Assembly (NCBI GenBank): GCA_963969365.1
Contig: OZ017760.1
Span: forward strand, 682,001-746,000
Length of the DNA: 64,000 nt
Source: Asterochloris sp. CNOR1
Lineage: Eukaryota > Chlorophyta > Trebouxiophyceae > Trebouxiales > Trebouxiaceae
Direction of reading: 5' to 3'
Position 1 is the stretch's first letter, and each line of letters opens with the position of its first letter. The translations under genes were made by a program, and so were the position numbers. A model generated the notes under the pieces. The model searched no databases and was not told where the DNA came from. It saw only the letters and a program-made list of their open reading frames with translations. Positions 24,101 to 36,800 of this stretch are shown here, piece after piece.

Positions 24101-27100
24101 TGGGCACACAATCAGCTTGTGCCAGGGTGGGTTTGAGAAAATGTGCATCCTGGGCTGCTTAGCTGTCACAATGCAGGGACGTTACATGAACACACCCAAC
24201 AGAGTCCCAATAAGAAATTGTTGCAGGTTGCCGCAGACAAGCATTGGCAGCCACTGTAGGCAGAATGGTGGTTCACTTTCTGGAGAGTTGTGCATGATGT
24301 AATCATGAGCTGACCTTGCGGGAGGCCACTGCCACTTTCTCACTGAAGTCGTCCACGAGGATGCGCTCATGCTGCAGGCAAGCACACAGAACTGTAAAAA
24401 CGGCATTGCAGCACAATGTATCATTGTGAAAATTTGGCTCAGCTAGGACATGTGAAGTCTTGCAGGGCAACATGTGAGATGTATCCTGCATCCAAGAAGT
24501 CCTGAGAGTACACTGCACGCAAGGGAATATGCCAGAAGTCAACTTCCTGTCTCAAATGAGTGTGGTCAAGTTGGCCAACTTCCAAGCAACGCCCCTTGTT
24601 TTACAGCCCTAGATTTCTCACCCGCAGGTCTGTCTCGATCTGATCAAGCTCTGCGGGTTCCCGGTACTCATGGCGCATGCTGAGGCCCATCTCCTTGAAG
24701 CGCCTCAGCAAGTCGCTGGTGTGCTTGGGGTTCTGAGCAGCCTCTGTGGGGGTGGTGGAGGAGGTGCCGTCCACACCTGCAGGCACGCTGAGCAACCTCA
24801 ACTGAGGATCTGACGCCCAATTAGCAAGGCAGTGATTTGCTGGATCTTGGCATCTTTCCCTGCAGGAGACAGAAGGCCCTCTCATGTTCAACCCACCGCA
24901 AGCTGAGTGAACGACAATTGCGCATGAGACATGTGCAGCAGCATGTCACAGACCACACACCCCCTCCCTCCTGTTAAAGGGAGCGTGGTACACCCCCCAG
25001 GTTGATGCCTTGGCTGACACTGGCAGCTGTCACCCGACCAGCTGCTCACCAAACAACTGTCGTGGGAGGCGTGCCACACCCTCCAGGATGGTGCCGTGCA
25101 TGGGCTGCAGCTGCGCCCACTCAAAGCTGGTGGCCAGGCTGTCTTCTGCCTCTAGAAAAACCCTCAACTCCTGCACGCCACACATGGCAGGGGTGAGCAC
25201 GTCTGAGGAGTGGCTGGCACTGTTCTGGCCGCCACTGCCTTGCACATGCTGACTGAGGCCTGAGACCTTCTCAGGCATTGGCTGCAGCTGTGCCTACTCA
25301 GGGCTAACTGGTAGCCCTATATCCCTGGCCTCCAGGAACACTCTGCAGTCCATCAAGCCACATGGCGGGCGTCAGCACTGTGTTTTGGCGCCACTATGGT
25401 GTGCTTGGTTGCCGCTGCATTGAGCATCTGTTCCCTGGCCTGGGGTCGCTGCAGGCCACAGAGGTCATGGGCGCTGACGAGGCATGCAGCAGACGGACAG
25501 TGTGGCCTGTCCCTCTGGCATGCTTCACAAGCTGAGTCATAATTTACTGCAGCCACACTCCCTCATCACATCATGTCAGGTAGCGCGCAACCTCACCTCG
25601 CCACGCACATCGGCAGCATGGCATACAACCTTTTGAGGTAAAGTTGCAGGGTCCCTAGACTTTCCCAGCCAAAGGCACACCTGACATTATTTGCTGACAG
25701 TCAACAATGCCAGCCGCCCTTCCAGGCAAGGGGGAGCCCCACACCAGCTGCATAACCTCACCTCGCTACGCACGACAGCAGGGTGGGCTGCCAGCTGATT
25801 GAGATACTTCTCCAGGGCCGCCCGCCGGACCTCCACAAACTCCTCGCTGGCTCGCTGCCCCTCAACAGGGTTCTTCTCCGGCCGCGGGGGCAGGAAGAAG
25901 CCACGATACTGAGCTTTGAGCATATCGGCCAGTGCCTGCAGCAGTGTGCTGAGTCCAGATGTGGTCAGCAGGCAGCCAAGCTTTGCTGCACTGCTGGGTG
26001 CAAGTGAGGCAGGGCATCAGACGCCATGGCAATGAAAAGGTGAACATTGAGCCATGAGCATGTTGCCCTGGCCCGGCAGCAGGCTGTACACACATCTCTG
26101 GCAGCTCAATCAGGCAAACCTTTCACGGGCCCCAATCGAGGAGCCCTGCGCACCCGGTCGTGCAGCCCTTCCGCAGTGAACGCCAATGCCGCAGGAGTGA
26201 CGTTGAGCAAGACAGCGTAGACAGCCCGCCCTATTTCCTATGTGCTTGCGCAGGCTCCCTCAGCAAGGGAGGCTGGCCAAAATGCATGCCGGCGACTGCA
26301 ATCTTCTGCATCCTGGCCCCCATATGGCCAAGGAGACTCAATGGTGCACCCCTGCAGCCCTGCTGGTTGCCTCACCACAAAATCTCTGAATCTCCGCCGC
26401 ACGCCGTTGGTCTGCCGTTGGTAGTTGGGCAAATCTGAGCGCGTGACCACCGCATAGGTCACATGCCCCTGATTCACGCCGGGGAGCATGGTCTTCTCAC
26501 TGAGCTTGACAGGATCCCGCACACTGATGAGGAGCAGGCGAGACGGGGGCTGGGCGGAGGAGCCTGCAAGAAATAGGATTAAAACTGCATTGGTGAGCCT
26601 GCATCACTTGCTGAAGTTCACTTGACACTTTACTGGGCGGCCAGCGTCGAAAGCCATGCTGCAGACTTTGCATAGCTTGCTGAGCTGCACAGAGTCTCAG
26701 ATGCTGATGCGCGGCAGCATCTTCTGAGGCTGGGTGCAGGATCTTGCAAGGGTTCTGGGGATTGCGAGGAACCCTGCAAGAGATCTTGAGCTTCACAAGA
26801 TTCTGCATGCCAGCGTGCAGAAGGCAAGCTGGGGGCTGTGCGTGGGACCATGCAGGACGTCTCAGGCAGCATGGGGTCCACACTGAGCGCCACAAAGTCA
26901 TGCATGCTGCTGATGTGTAGCAGCATGCCTGGGACCGGTCAGAAGACTCTGTAGGGCGTGTCAATCAGCATGGCGTTCTACTGCGCTTGACAGTCAGAGG
27001 TGCATATGTGAGCAAGGCTGAGCGGAGAACCCTACACGGCCATGCCAGGCAGCATGACATTCCTGCTGGGCTCCACTGCACATATCAAACAGCACGCCCT

Positions 27101-28546
27101 GGGGCTGCAACAAGGACCCTGCATGGCATCACCAGCCGTCGAACACTGCCAGCTTCATGCCCACCACTCAGCCCTGCCCCTCTATGCTGCCTTCACTGCC
27201 TGGCCCCAGCCCTGGATGCAGCAGGGTCACCACCAGAGACACTGCCCCCCTCACAGCTACCCCTCACCCTGCCCCTTGCTGCCGCCTTCACTCCCCGGCC
27301 CCAGCCCTGCAGCGGCGTTCTGCTCATCCGCTGCCTGCAGCAGCATGGTGTCCTCATCGCTGGTTGGCCCTAGTACCTGCACACAGAGCAAGAGTGTGTC
27401 TGAGAGGAGCAGCACCTGACGGGGCAGGCGATGCTGCATATGCTGCACGGATGAATGTGGGCTGCCATACTCAGCATGCAGCTCACGCAGCGCGCAGAGG
27501 GCCCACTTGACTTGGCAGTGTGGATGCAGTGCACAATGCCAAGCACTCAGGCTATTGGTATGAGCACGATGCTCCTTGCTGTCAGGCACAGGCCCAACTG
27601 ACCTGGCCATAGTCAGCTGAGGCCTCAGACCGCGTGGGCTGGTACTGCGACTGGGCTGCCTGCTGGTGAGGGCCTGGGTAGCTGCTCAGATGTGCAGGGT
27701 CGGCCTGCTGAGGGACGGGTGATGCCTGCTGGGGCTCTGCAAGCTTGTGGGACGGCCAGGGCTGTTGCAAGGCGCCTGGCTGGGGCTGCTGGGAGGCGCC
27801 TTGAGGGGGGGCGGCTCCATCATGGCTGTCCACCTGCAGGTGCAGGAGCTGTTTGTGGCAAGTGCAAGCCTGTTGGCTCTCTCCATGGCACCCATTCAGG
27901 TCCTGGCCAACTTCTGACTGCCCACCTACAGGTGCAAGAGCTGTTTGAGGCAAGTGCAGGCCTCGTGCAGCGTTCATACAACTGGGCGCCAAGCCAGGTT
28001 CCTTCCAGACGCTGGCAGGCCCCTTGCGGGTGCTGGAGCCATCCATGGCAAGTGCAGGCCTGCCTGGCTTCTGCAGTCTCTGGCGTGACAATTTGGTGGC
28101 TGGCTGGCAGTCTGTAAACTGACAGTCAGGCGGGTCTGGGACCAATGCGCTACCCCTGCTGGCTGAGCATTAATGCAGGCAGGCATTCCGTGGACGTGCA
28201 GGGGTGGCGCCGCCACCAGCTTGACTGGTCATGTTGGCCCCTCCCATGCAGCACACATAAGCAGGCCAGACTTTAAGTTGAGGCAACCATGCGGGATGAG
28301 CATGGCAACAGCGATCCAGAGGCACCAGGTTGGTACGTGCCTGGCTCGTTGCAGGCTCATCATGAATGGGAACCTCTGTCTCCACCGCCTCCTCCTGCAG
28401 GCAACCATGCACAAGTCTTCAGCAAGAAGCAATGCAGCACGCACAACAGTTATGGCAAGATGCAGAAGGGGCATGCAGGTCCTTACCTCAGGGGCAAAAG
28501 CCAGTGTCGACAGTGGATCGTCGAAAGCCTGTGGTGCTGTCGCCAT
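21150..28546 (-). CDS. PX-BAR sorting nexin (SNX1/Vps5-like)
   Basis: Sorting nexins of this type bind endosomal phosphoinositides through PX and bend membranes through BAR, working with retromer. The start is the ATG at 28546 (MATAPQAFDD; exon 28487-28546). Next come an acidic exon near 28.4 kb, a Pro/Gln-rich disordered exon (about 27.61-27.84 kb) and a Gly-rich exon near 27.3 kb. PX is encoded by 26376-26563 (VRDPVKLSEKTML, RRRFRDF) and 25762-25935 (YRGFFLPPRPEKN, FVEVRRAALEKYL). The linker and BAR are encoded by 25050-25170, 24622-24776 (TSDLLRRFKEMG), 24315-24371, 23634-23817, and exons near 23.1, 22.45, 22.0, 21.65, 21.36 and 21.2 kb (AEYERVKQRNLQELVRWK, YAEVSATYEERALQIWL). The stop is TAG at 21150-21152. 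The basic Arg pair and the DF of the PX phosphoinositide site are present. The order and content of BAR helices match plant SNX1/2. Several introns hold degraded copies of adjacent exons. Confidence 0.92.
27831..27990 (-). repeat. Tandem repeat at an intron 3' end of the sorting nexin
   Basis: A segment of about 45 nt beginning CACCTGCAGGTGCAGGAGCT (27831) recurs at 27923 with few changes, and its CAAGTGCAGGCCT part appears again near 28050. It includes the acceptor of the Pro/Gln-rich exon. Confidence 0.75.
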
Positions 28547-28771
28547 GATGGACTGCGGCTACCAGATGGAGCTACCTGTCGATCAGGACCCCTGAGCGTT
28601 CCTGATTGCAACGATGCGTCCCTTACCGCCGTACAGCATGTGCAGCATTGGACTGTGACTTCAGCTGGATGTATTTCCGTATGTTATTTAGAGGCCGAAT
28701 CAAGTTGCAGAGCCGTTCACCTTACTATTTCGGCAGCGAGGCAAGTTTAGCAGGCAAAGTGCGGTGGCAAG
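28547..28771. promoter_or_regulatory. Short divergent promoter region, sorting nexin / RPH1-like
   Basis: Only 225 nt separate the two start codons, which point away from each other, so both 5' UTRs and both core promoters must fit here or run into the other gene. I cannot name a specific element in it. Confidence 0.55.
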
Positions 28772-30308
28772 ATGCAGTGTGGGCAGCTTCAATCTTGGTC
28801 AGGCTGCTTGTCTAGATCTGCTCTGCCACTTAGGCAGCAGGACAGACAGCTGAGGACGCAGAACCAAAGACAATGCAGAATACAGGCTGCAGTCAATGAG
28901 AAGCAAGAGGAGGCGTCCACATCAGGCAAGCCCCTTGATTGATGCTGCACTGCGGGCAGGAAGCAGGACGCCCAGCTTTTCACTGGTGGCGTTGAGGCTG
29001 CATCAAAAGCCACAGCAAAGGCTGCTCTCTGGAGGTGCTCAAGAAAGGCTTTTGTCTGACGCAAATGGCTGCTCCAACATGCAGGCCAGGACAATGTCAC
29101 AGTGGACGAGAAGCCCAACACGCAGGAGCTGCAGAAGGAGGTGAGCAACCGTGATGGCAAGCTCCTTGAGCTTAGCCTGTCCCAACACCTGTCCCAACAC
29201 CCAGTTGCAGCAGACTGATCTCTCCTGGCGTGAGCCTCCCAAGGCTGAAGCTGGTGTGCCTGCTGCAGGTCAACAAATTTGTGCGCGGCACAGCCAGCAC
29301 CTTTGCGCCAAGGGCCTCTGGGGCCACAGGGAAGAATCCTGCGTACCCAGGTGAGTGAAACTTTTTATGGTAATGATCATTGACTGGCGCACTATGTTGC
29401 GCTGCACAGCAGTGACTGGGTGCAAAACATTGAGCTCGTACAGCGCAGAAGCATGCATCTCAGGGAGCAAGCGTCGCCCTTATTGCCTGCAGGCAGTACA
29501 CTGTACAAGGTCTTTGAGGTGCAGGCATGGGTCGCTTTAGTGGTGAGTGCTGCTGCTGTGCCAGCCGCGTGGTGTAGGTCCTGCACGCAGCGGTGCAGGG
29601 TCTGCTGTGAGCCAGTTTCGCAGCAGCGCATGCGCCCTTGCAGCTTGCATATGCTGCATGTTGGGCGTGAATCATCCCTGGATGCTCCTGCAGGTTGGAG
29701 GTTTCCTATCATTCAACCTGATACTTCCATCAGATGAGCCGAACATTGCCCGGCTCATTGGGTGAGCAGTGCTGCCTTACCAATCGCCACTGTGCAGCCT
29801 GACAGCCTGGATGCCTGCCCTGCTGCACTGCTTTGCCTCCTCACCCTTGGCCTGTCCCTTGCCATCCTGCAGCTTGAGCACTGTGGTGTGACACCTCTGC
29901 TGCCTGCTGTGCTGCTGGCGGCTTTCCAGCACGGCATCTGAGCTCCTGAGCAGCCCTGACCGGTTGGGGTCCCGCAGCCTAGGAGGGGTTTCTGCATGCC
30001 ATGCTGCACCACTGGCTTCTTCTTCACCACAGCTGCCTGCCCCCAGCACTCACGCAACACTCAGCCTGTCCCTGTGCTGCCGTAGGATGTGGTCCATTTG
30101 GATGTTCACCATCCCGTCGCTGCGGGCCAGGGACTGCAAACCAGCTGAGAAGGACGCTCTCAACATCCTCTTCCTACTTGTCCCAGTGATTAACGTAGCC
30201 CTCCCTTTTGTTTGGAAGTCCTTTCCGGCAATCTTCTCGGCAGATGTTGTTGCGTTGTTTGCGATCTACTTCTACAAACGTGTGTGGCAGGCCCCTTCCC
30301 AGGCCTGA
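28772..30308 (+). CDS. RPH1: RPH1-like plastid membrane protein
   Basis: Six exons join in phase: 28772-28925, 29085-29140, 29269-29350, 29493-29542, 29694-29761 and 30086-30308 (TGA), giving about 210 residues. The first exon (MQCGQLQSW...) is rich in Ser, Arg and Gln and lacks acidic residues at first, like a chloroplast transit peptide. The conserved core starts at YKVFEVQAWVALV and continues through GGFLSFNLILPSDEPN, MWSIWMFTIPSLRAR, ALNILFLLVPVINVALPF and SADVVALFAIYF, which are four hydrophobic segments. This matches the green-lineage chloroplast protein RESISTANCE TO PHYTOPHTHORA 1. Its biochemical role is not known; the Arabidopsis protein was found through a pathogen-resistance phenotype. 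Intron 1 begins with GC (CAG|GCAAGC), and reading through it gives a stop, so the GC-AG splice is needed. Confidence 0.9.
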
Positions 30309-30887
30309 GCGACATCATTGACCACTGCACAACAGATTGTCCCCTAAATGAATGTTTCGCACACTGGCACTTGTCTTTTGTTGCCCCCAACCTGTCTGAA
30401 ACAACAGCATAGGCCTCAAGATGCAGCTAGTGCTGTGCAGCAGCCTTTGAGCTGGCATCATGTCAGGTAATAGCAATGAGGTTGGGTCTCATTCACACCG
30501 TCTGACAGGCTATCAGCTGCATCGTCGTGCTGCCTTGGCCAACTGCCAGCCAATACAGCATTAGTCATGTGTCTGCACTATGCTCATGAGCTGCTGCCAG
30601 CCAACAGATGTCATACTGCCTGGACCTCAGCATTGCTGCATGGGTCTGTTTTCAGCCAGCACAGGTGCAAAGCGTACTTGCATAAATGCCAGGCCTCTGC
30701 TCATTATAGCAGCGGCTTTGCCCTCCACACTATCATTGGTAGCTCTGGCTGCTGATGCCGATTTTGAAGCTGCAAATGTAGTTAGTTCAACTACAAAAAA
30801 CTACACAAGGAGGCCGTTGCTTGCAGAGGTGGGCAAAAATGCTGTGTTTTGAAGTAATCGCAAAAATACTGACTTGCGCTTTGTCAC
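30309..30887. other. Convergent intergenic space between RPH1-like and CtpA genes
   Basis: 3' UTRs of two convergent genes. I see no TGTAA close to either stop here, so the poly(A) sites are not assigned. No coding exon is supported. Confidence 0.5.
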
Positions 30888-33800
30888 TCATTCCAATGGT
30901 CTCGCTGCATCTCTGCTCTGCTGCTCAATTTCCTGCAGTGCTGCCAAAATGCAGCTGTCATTTGCTGCGCTCACTCTGCCCTCTCCATGTGGGTAGTCAT
31001 GGCACGCTATGTCAGGTCTTATTCCGCCTTGCTGTGTGATATCATACTTGGCCGGACTCAAATACTTGGCCACAGTCAGCTTGAGCCCGCTGCCATCCTT
31101 GTTGGGGAAGTAGTATTGTACCACTCCCTGCACATGAGTGACTAAGACTTACATCCTTTCTGGATCAAGTCAGGGCACCTGCACAATGAGCTCACCTTGC
31201 CAAAGGACTTCTCTCCAACAGTAACGGCCCTGCATTTGAAATGCAACATGATTGTGCATTTGGATAGACATAAATGCCATTCTGCTTGGCGGGCCATGCT
31301 ATGCTCACCTATTGTTGTCATGCAGGGCTCCTGCCAGCACCTCAGAGGCGCTTGCAGTGGAGCCATTCAGCAGCAACACAATTGGCTTGTCAGTGAGTTG
31401 GCCTGGCAGGTTGGGGAAAATCTCTTTGCTCAAGGTGCCCACCTGCAGCAGGCAGCTGCCTCAGGGAGCCACTGCAGCGCCCTGCCAGGCAGGACACCTT
31501 GGAAGACAGCAGGCCTGTCACGTCCTGATCAAGAAGCCCATGGTTGATGGCTGCCTGTGATGGCCTCCTAAGCTCACCCTCCAAACATTGTCTACAAACG
31601 ATCCTGTCCTCACAGTCTCAGCAATCTCTTGACCGTCTTTGAGCAGAAGACTAGCTGTGGCGATAGCTTCCTCAAAAACGCCGCCTGCAGGCAACATGGG
31701 AGTATGTAAATTTTATTCATTACTAGGTGGTGGCCAGCAATGTCAAATTCTGCAGCCCTGCAGGCTCAGCCAGCCTCATTTGGTATCTGCAGTGAAGCCA
31801 TTGGCCACACAGGTCAGCAGCAATCCCCATAACTCAAAAGGAGCACGGGTGACAGACTGCACCTTTGAAGCAGCAGAGTGCACATGAATGTCTGTTGCAC
31901 CATAAACACTTGCAGGTGCCTTTTGCTTTTGCAGGGCCATGCTGGGAGGCTGCCTTGGACAACCCCTTGCCTGGATTGTTTCGTAGGTCAATCAGCCAGC
32001 CGGCAACGCCATAAAACTCCCCAAAGCGCAGGGCATCGGTGAAGGCTGTGGTCCCCTCTGAGCTAAAGTAGTGGAGGCGCAGGTAGCCCACAGTGGGGCC
32101 ATCAGGCAGGCCTATCAGGGCCTGCAGGTCAAGGGCAGCAATGATGCCTGGCATGCAGTTGCCATATGGGTTGCAAGTACGCATTGGGGCAGGCCTAGGC
32201 CTATCGCGGCCTACAAACAGGTACCAGCAGGCATGAGGGATGCGCTTCAGGTGAGGTGGACTGTTACAGATTGTGTTGCACCCCTTCAGCGTGGCTGCAG
32301 AGTTCAGCAGCAGCAGCATCAGCCACTGGAGCACTGGCCAGAGAACCCTGCAGAGCTCAGCTGCAGAGAACGACAGCCGGCCATGTCATGTCTCAAGACC
32401 ACAGACTTAAGCTGAGCAGTGCCTGCTAGCAGGCAGCAAACCAGTGCATCAATGATGAACACAAATTAGATTTTGTCATGCTCACTGGCAGGCAGCAGAT
32501 CAAGTCCAGAACTGAGGGCGCGCCTCTGCTCATGGGCATGGCAGTGCAGCAGCGCCTTGCTCCTTGCCTGCTTCAAAGGTGGCTGGGGCAGGGGCCGACG
32601 TTCCAGGTAGACTACCCTGGTGCCCGGCTGCTGCCCTGGCTCAGTGAAGTGCAATGAACCTAAGCTCGTGGCCTCCTGCGGCAGCACCTGCTTGAGGGGC
32701 TGTAGGGCCGCAGTGCTCTGGTAGGCTGCAGCGTAATGCTGCCGCTGCTTGCCAGAGGGGTCTGCACTCAGCTTCTGGGCAGATGTGTCTGCCACTGGGC
32801 CATACTTGTTGGCCTGCAGGCATCAGACGGCTTTCATTGCTGTCTGAATGACACGCCTGGGCTGATCCAGTTGTTCTGCAGCAGCAACTGTTACCAAAAG
32901 AGGTGGCCAAGGATCCAAGGAGACAGCAGCAAGCATTGCACAGATCTCTGGAAGGTGTGGCACAAGGCTATATCGGATCAAACCAGGTTCAATGCCGTAC
33001 ACCCAGGGAATCAGATGGGTAGCCTTGTGCTTGATACTCACCTCAGACTGAAGTCCTGCATCCGGCCTTTGGCAGTCGCTTGCCATGCCAGCACCCCCTT
33101 GGCCAGCCAAAGGCGCAGCAGCTGAAGCCATGCTCAGGTGAGGGGCAGCAGGACCAGTCAGTAGTCCTGCGGGCTGCAACAAGCTGCTCAGCTGGACCGG
33201 CTGGAAGCTGGGCCCTGTGAGACGAGCCAGCGGGACGGGCAACAGCTCTGAGGGCAGGCGGCGACCCTTGGCGGCGCCCTCCTCTGTTGTTACGCCTGCA
33301 TGAGCAGGGGCACGCCCACAGCTCTGGTATCTGATTGTTTTCTAGATATCTGATGTCAAGATGAGCTCATCACTTTACAATTGCAGTGCAAGGGCAGCTC
33401 CATCATCTTGCGGTCAGAAGCAGGTGCAGGTGGGGCTGCAGGAGCAGAGTTAGTCAGCGCTCAGGTTCAAGCTCTGGGAGTGCATGCCTGCAGGGCTGAG
33501 CACAAGGTGATGGGCAAGGGGTGTGTGGCACAGGGATGCTTGTCTCTTGCCTGGGTAAAAGATTGCCCAGATGTTTTCGAGCTACGCATTGCATGGCTGC
33601 ACAAGCAAACGCAATCAAGCACAAAGAGACATGCAGCTTGCCCTTAAAGACCCACATGGAAGCTACTGTGGTTGCCTGCTGGTGGAAAGCCAGTGCTCAG
33701 AATGACCTGTAAGGCTGTCTCCGCCAGGCTGTGCATGCTTATGATTCAGCAAGGCTGCATGTACCTGGCTGTGCATGCATGGTGACAGAGCCGGCCCCAA

Positions 33801-36800
33801 CTAGGCTAGCGGGCCATGACCTGCAGGTGGTCCATAGCCGGCGAGGCAGCTGCTGACCCCCCTGATCTTGGCGCTCAGCTGCTGGCTCCCATCAAGCTGT
33901 GTGCAGGTTGCTCCCAGCACGCCATGCAACTCTGACCATGTTGCTCAGCATGTCGGCAACCACCCTGCATGGGCAGCTCATTGCTGCTGACAAAGCCCAG
34001 CCAGTCACCTGCTGGTGCTGGGGCCATTGTCAGAATCACCAGCGAGCCGGCCGTCCCTCTCATGAGCTCATGGACCTCATGCTCATTCAGCTCCTCTGCT
34101 GGGTAGCCATCTGCAGGGCACTATTCATTTGGAGATGATGCCCTGTGACCATGTTTGAAATGTGCAGAGCTGCTGCAACTGGAACAGCTGGTGGTTTGAA
34201 GTAACAGGCGCAGCCTTGCAGGCATTGCATTGCAGGGGTCAGACCTGTGAGCAGCGACATGGTTGAGAGAACTTAACACAAGACTGCAGCGCACCACCAT
34301 CACACACACAATGTCCCCCTACACGATGTAGCGTACCGATCTCTAGGATACGCTCCCCTTGCAGGATGCCTGCCTCCTCTGCGGGTGACTCAGCCATGAC
34401 AGCGTCGACCGCCCAGCCCCCAGCGGGCGACAGCTTGTGCCCCACCTGCAGCAGCTCTACCGCATAGTTTGTAGGTTTGTGCCTTCAGCAAGCATGCAAA
34501 CCTCAGCAAACCTGAAGCAGCACAAGGTCTGCTGTGCACCTCAAGTTCCAGCATCGCCAACCCGCAGTGGCAGCCTGTCTGGGCAGCCCGTCTGAGAAGC
34601 AACAGGCAGCTCAATTGCTTCTCAGTAACCCAACCGCCAGAAACAGCAGGGCTACATGTCCAAGTGGAATTGGCAGCCAGCATCTCCTGCACAACATGAC
34701 AGAGCAGGTCAATCATTGTGCTCCTGGCAGCAGGGCCCCACCTGAATGCCTGTCCCAGTGAACTGAGCGGCCAGGTACTCGCGCTCAGCAGGCTGCGGCC
34801 TTCGAATGGCTCGCCTGTAGGCTGTGGGCTGCAGAAATTCACTGTAGCGGTCCCCGAGGGAAGCCACCATGTGCTCAGCCGCTGCATAGGCCTGGCGCTT
34901 GGTCCTCAGACTCCCAAAGGCCTGCAGAAGGGATCACCACGCTTGCGGGCTGTGCCCGGTGGCCTTGAGAAAAGGACTCTGGACCATGGTGATGGTGTGC
35001 CTTGGTCTCTAGACTCCCAAAAGTTGAGGGGATCAGCACGCTTGATAATCGTGCCAGGTGGTCTTGGGGAAAGAGAACTTTGCATCATGGCCATGGTGTG
35101 CTCTGCTGCTTGGCCTTGGGCTCCCAAAGGGCCGAAGGGTTGGTCAACATGATAATCTGCCATCGTGCTCCCTGAAGGATCATGCAGACCTGCACTGTGC
35201 AGCTGCTGGGACTGAGCAGCCAAAGGATCTGCAAGAATGCTCAGGCTGGGGGCCAGCTGTTTTCAGGAGGTGCAGCTGTGCAGGGAGCTGTGCACATGTC
35301 AGACAGTCACAGTCCAGTCCAGCCATGAGGGTAGCGCACCTTGACTGTGGATAAGAGTTGCTCAGCCCATTCTGCCTGGTCAAAGGTGCCTGCTGGGCTG
35401 TAGAACTCATTAGCCACCACCTGCAAACCACACAAGCCTTCCAATGTTTCCAAGTTTGCAATTGCATTGCTTTGCCTAAAGAAACTGGGTGATTAGCCTG
35501 CAATGGATCAGGGCACTCAAACAATTTCGGTAGGCTCAAGTTGAGAGGTGGCACAGCAGAGGGCCCTGCTCTCCAGACCTGCCCTTTGTTGCTTTCAAAT
35601 TCAATTAGCAAAAGCTGGCTATGTGTGAGGCTGAGCTAGGGTGGTCAGCAATACATCAACTGTTTCACAGCAGGACATGGAACCTCAGGCATGTTTGTGA
35701 ATCATGTGAGCGAGGGCAGTCATTGCTCTGGCTGCTAGGCACACCATGGCAGTGCGTAGGATGGCTTTTACCATGCCTTGAGCATGTCTTTGTTGCCATA
35801 GGTGCCTGATGTGCCTCTATGCACTGCAGAGAACATGCATGCACTGCTAAAGAGCCCTAGCCTGCCCTGCCTGGTGCAGGGGGTGCTGTGGCACATATTC
35901 GACGCCTTGAGTGAACTGCCAAGGGGCCTCCAGATAGGGTGCCTCACCTGCCACACCCTCTCCAGCAGCAGCCTGTTATTGGTGCACTGCTCGCAGCCGG
36001 GGGCACTCTCAGTGTCTTCCAGCGTCTCCAGATAGCGGGCATAGTCCATCACCCTGCAGGCAGAGTCAAAACACAACCCATCACCCGTGACCCAGCATAT
36101 AACGCACAGAGGTGTGCGTAGGGACCTGTGCCTGTCAGGTACGATGTGTGCAGGTACTGGCATGTAAGGGTCGCCAGAGGCAGGCCTGGCTGAAGGCAGG
36201 ACAGCATCTGGCATGCTGCCAAAGCTGTGCAGTGATGCTGCACTGGCAGGAGTGGATGGACCGAAACTGTGCAGCAGGGCCTTACTTGGCCATGCCGCTC
36301 CAAGCCTGCACAGCAGGGTTCCTTACGTCAGACTCACTGCACCACCAGCGCAAGAGCACACAAGTGATGCCCATGGCAGAGCCCTGACTATGTATTGAGC
36401 ATTTGACTGTCAGCCTTCTGAGGCGGCGGGCAGCCATCAATTGGTGCGCATGCCAGGAACAACATCTTCAAGTCACAGCCGAGCCTGACCTGTGGTGTGA
36501 ACATGTCTCGATCTAGGTACAGCATGGCTTCTGCCTCCTGAGCTGACGGCAGATTGCTCTTGGTGGGGTGCTTGTGGCGCTGTACAGCAGCCTGTGCGCA
36601 CCAGGAATGTTGATGGAGCTGACTGAATGCAGAAGGGATGGCAACCAGCCATCAATCAGACGAACCTGATGCAGCCAAGCTCAACCCATGTCAATACAAG
36701 TGAAGCCCGGGGCTCACCTCATATGTTTGGTTACCACCGGCTCTTGAGCTGGAGGCCAGAGCAGCATGAGCAGGGCCTGCTTCAGGGCCCACCGCAATCA

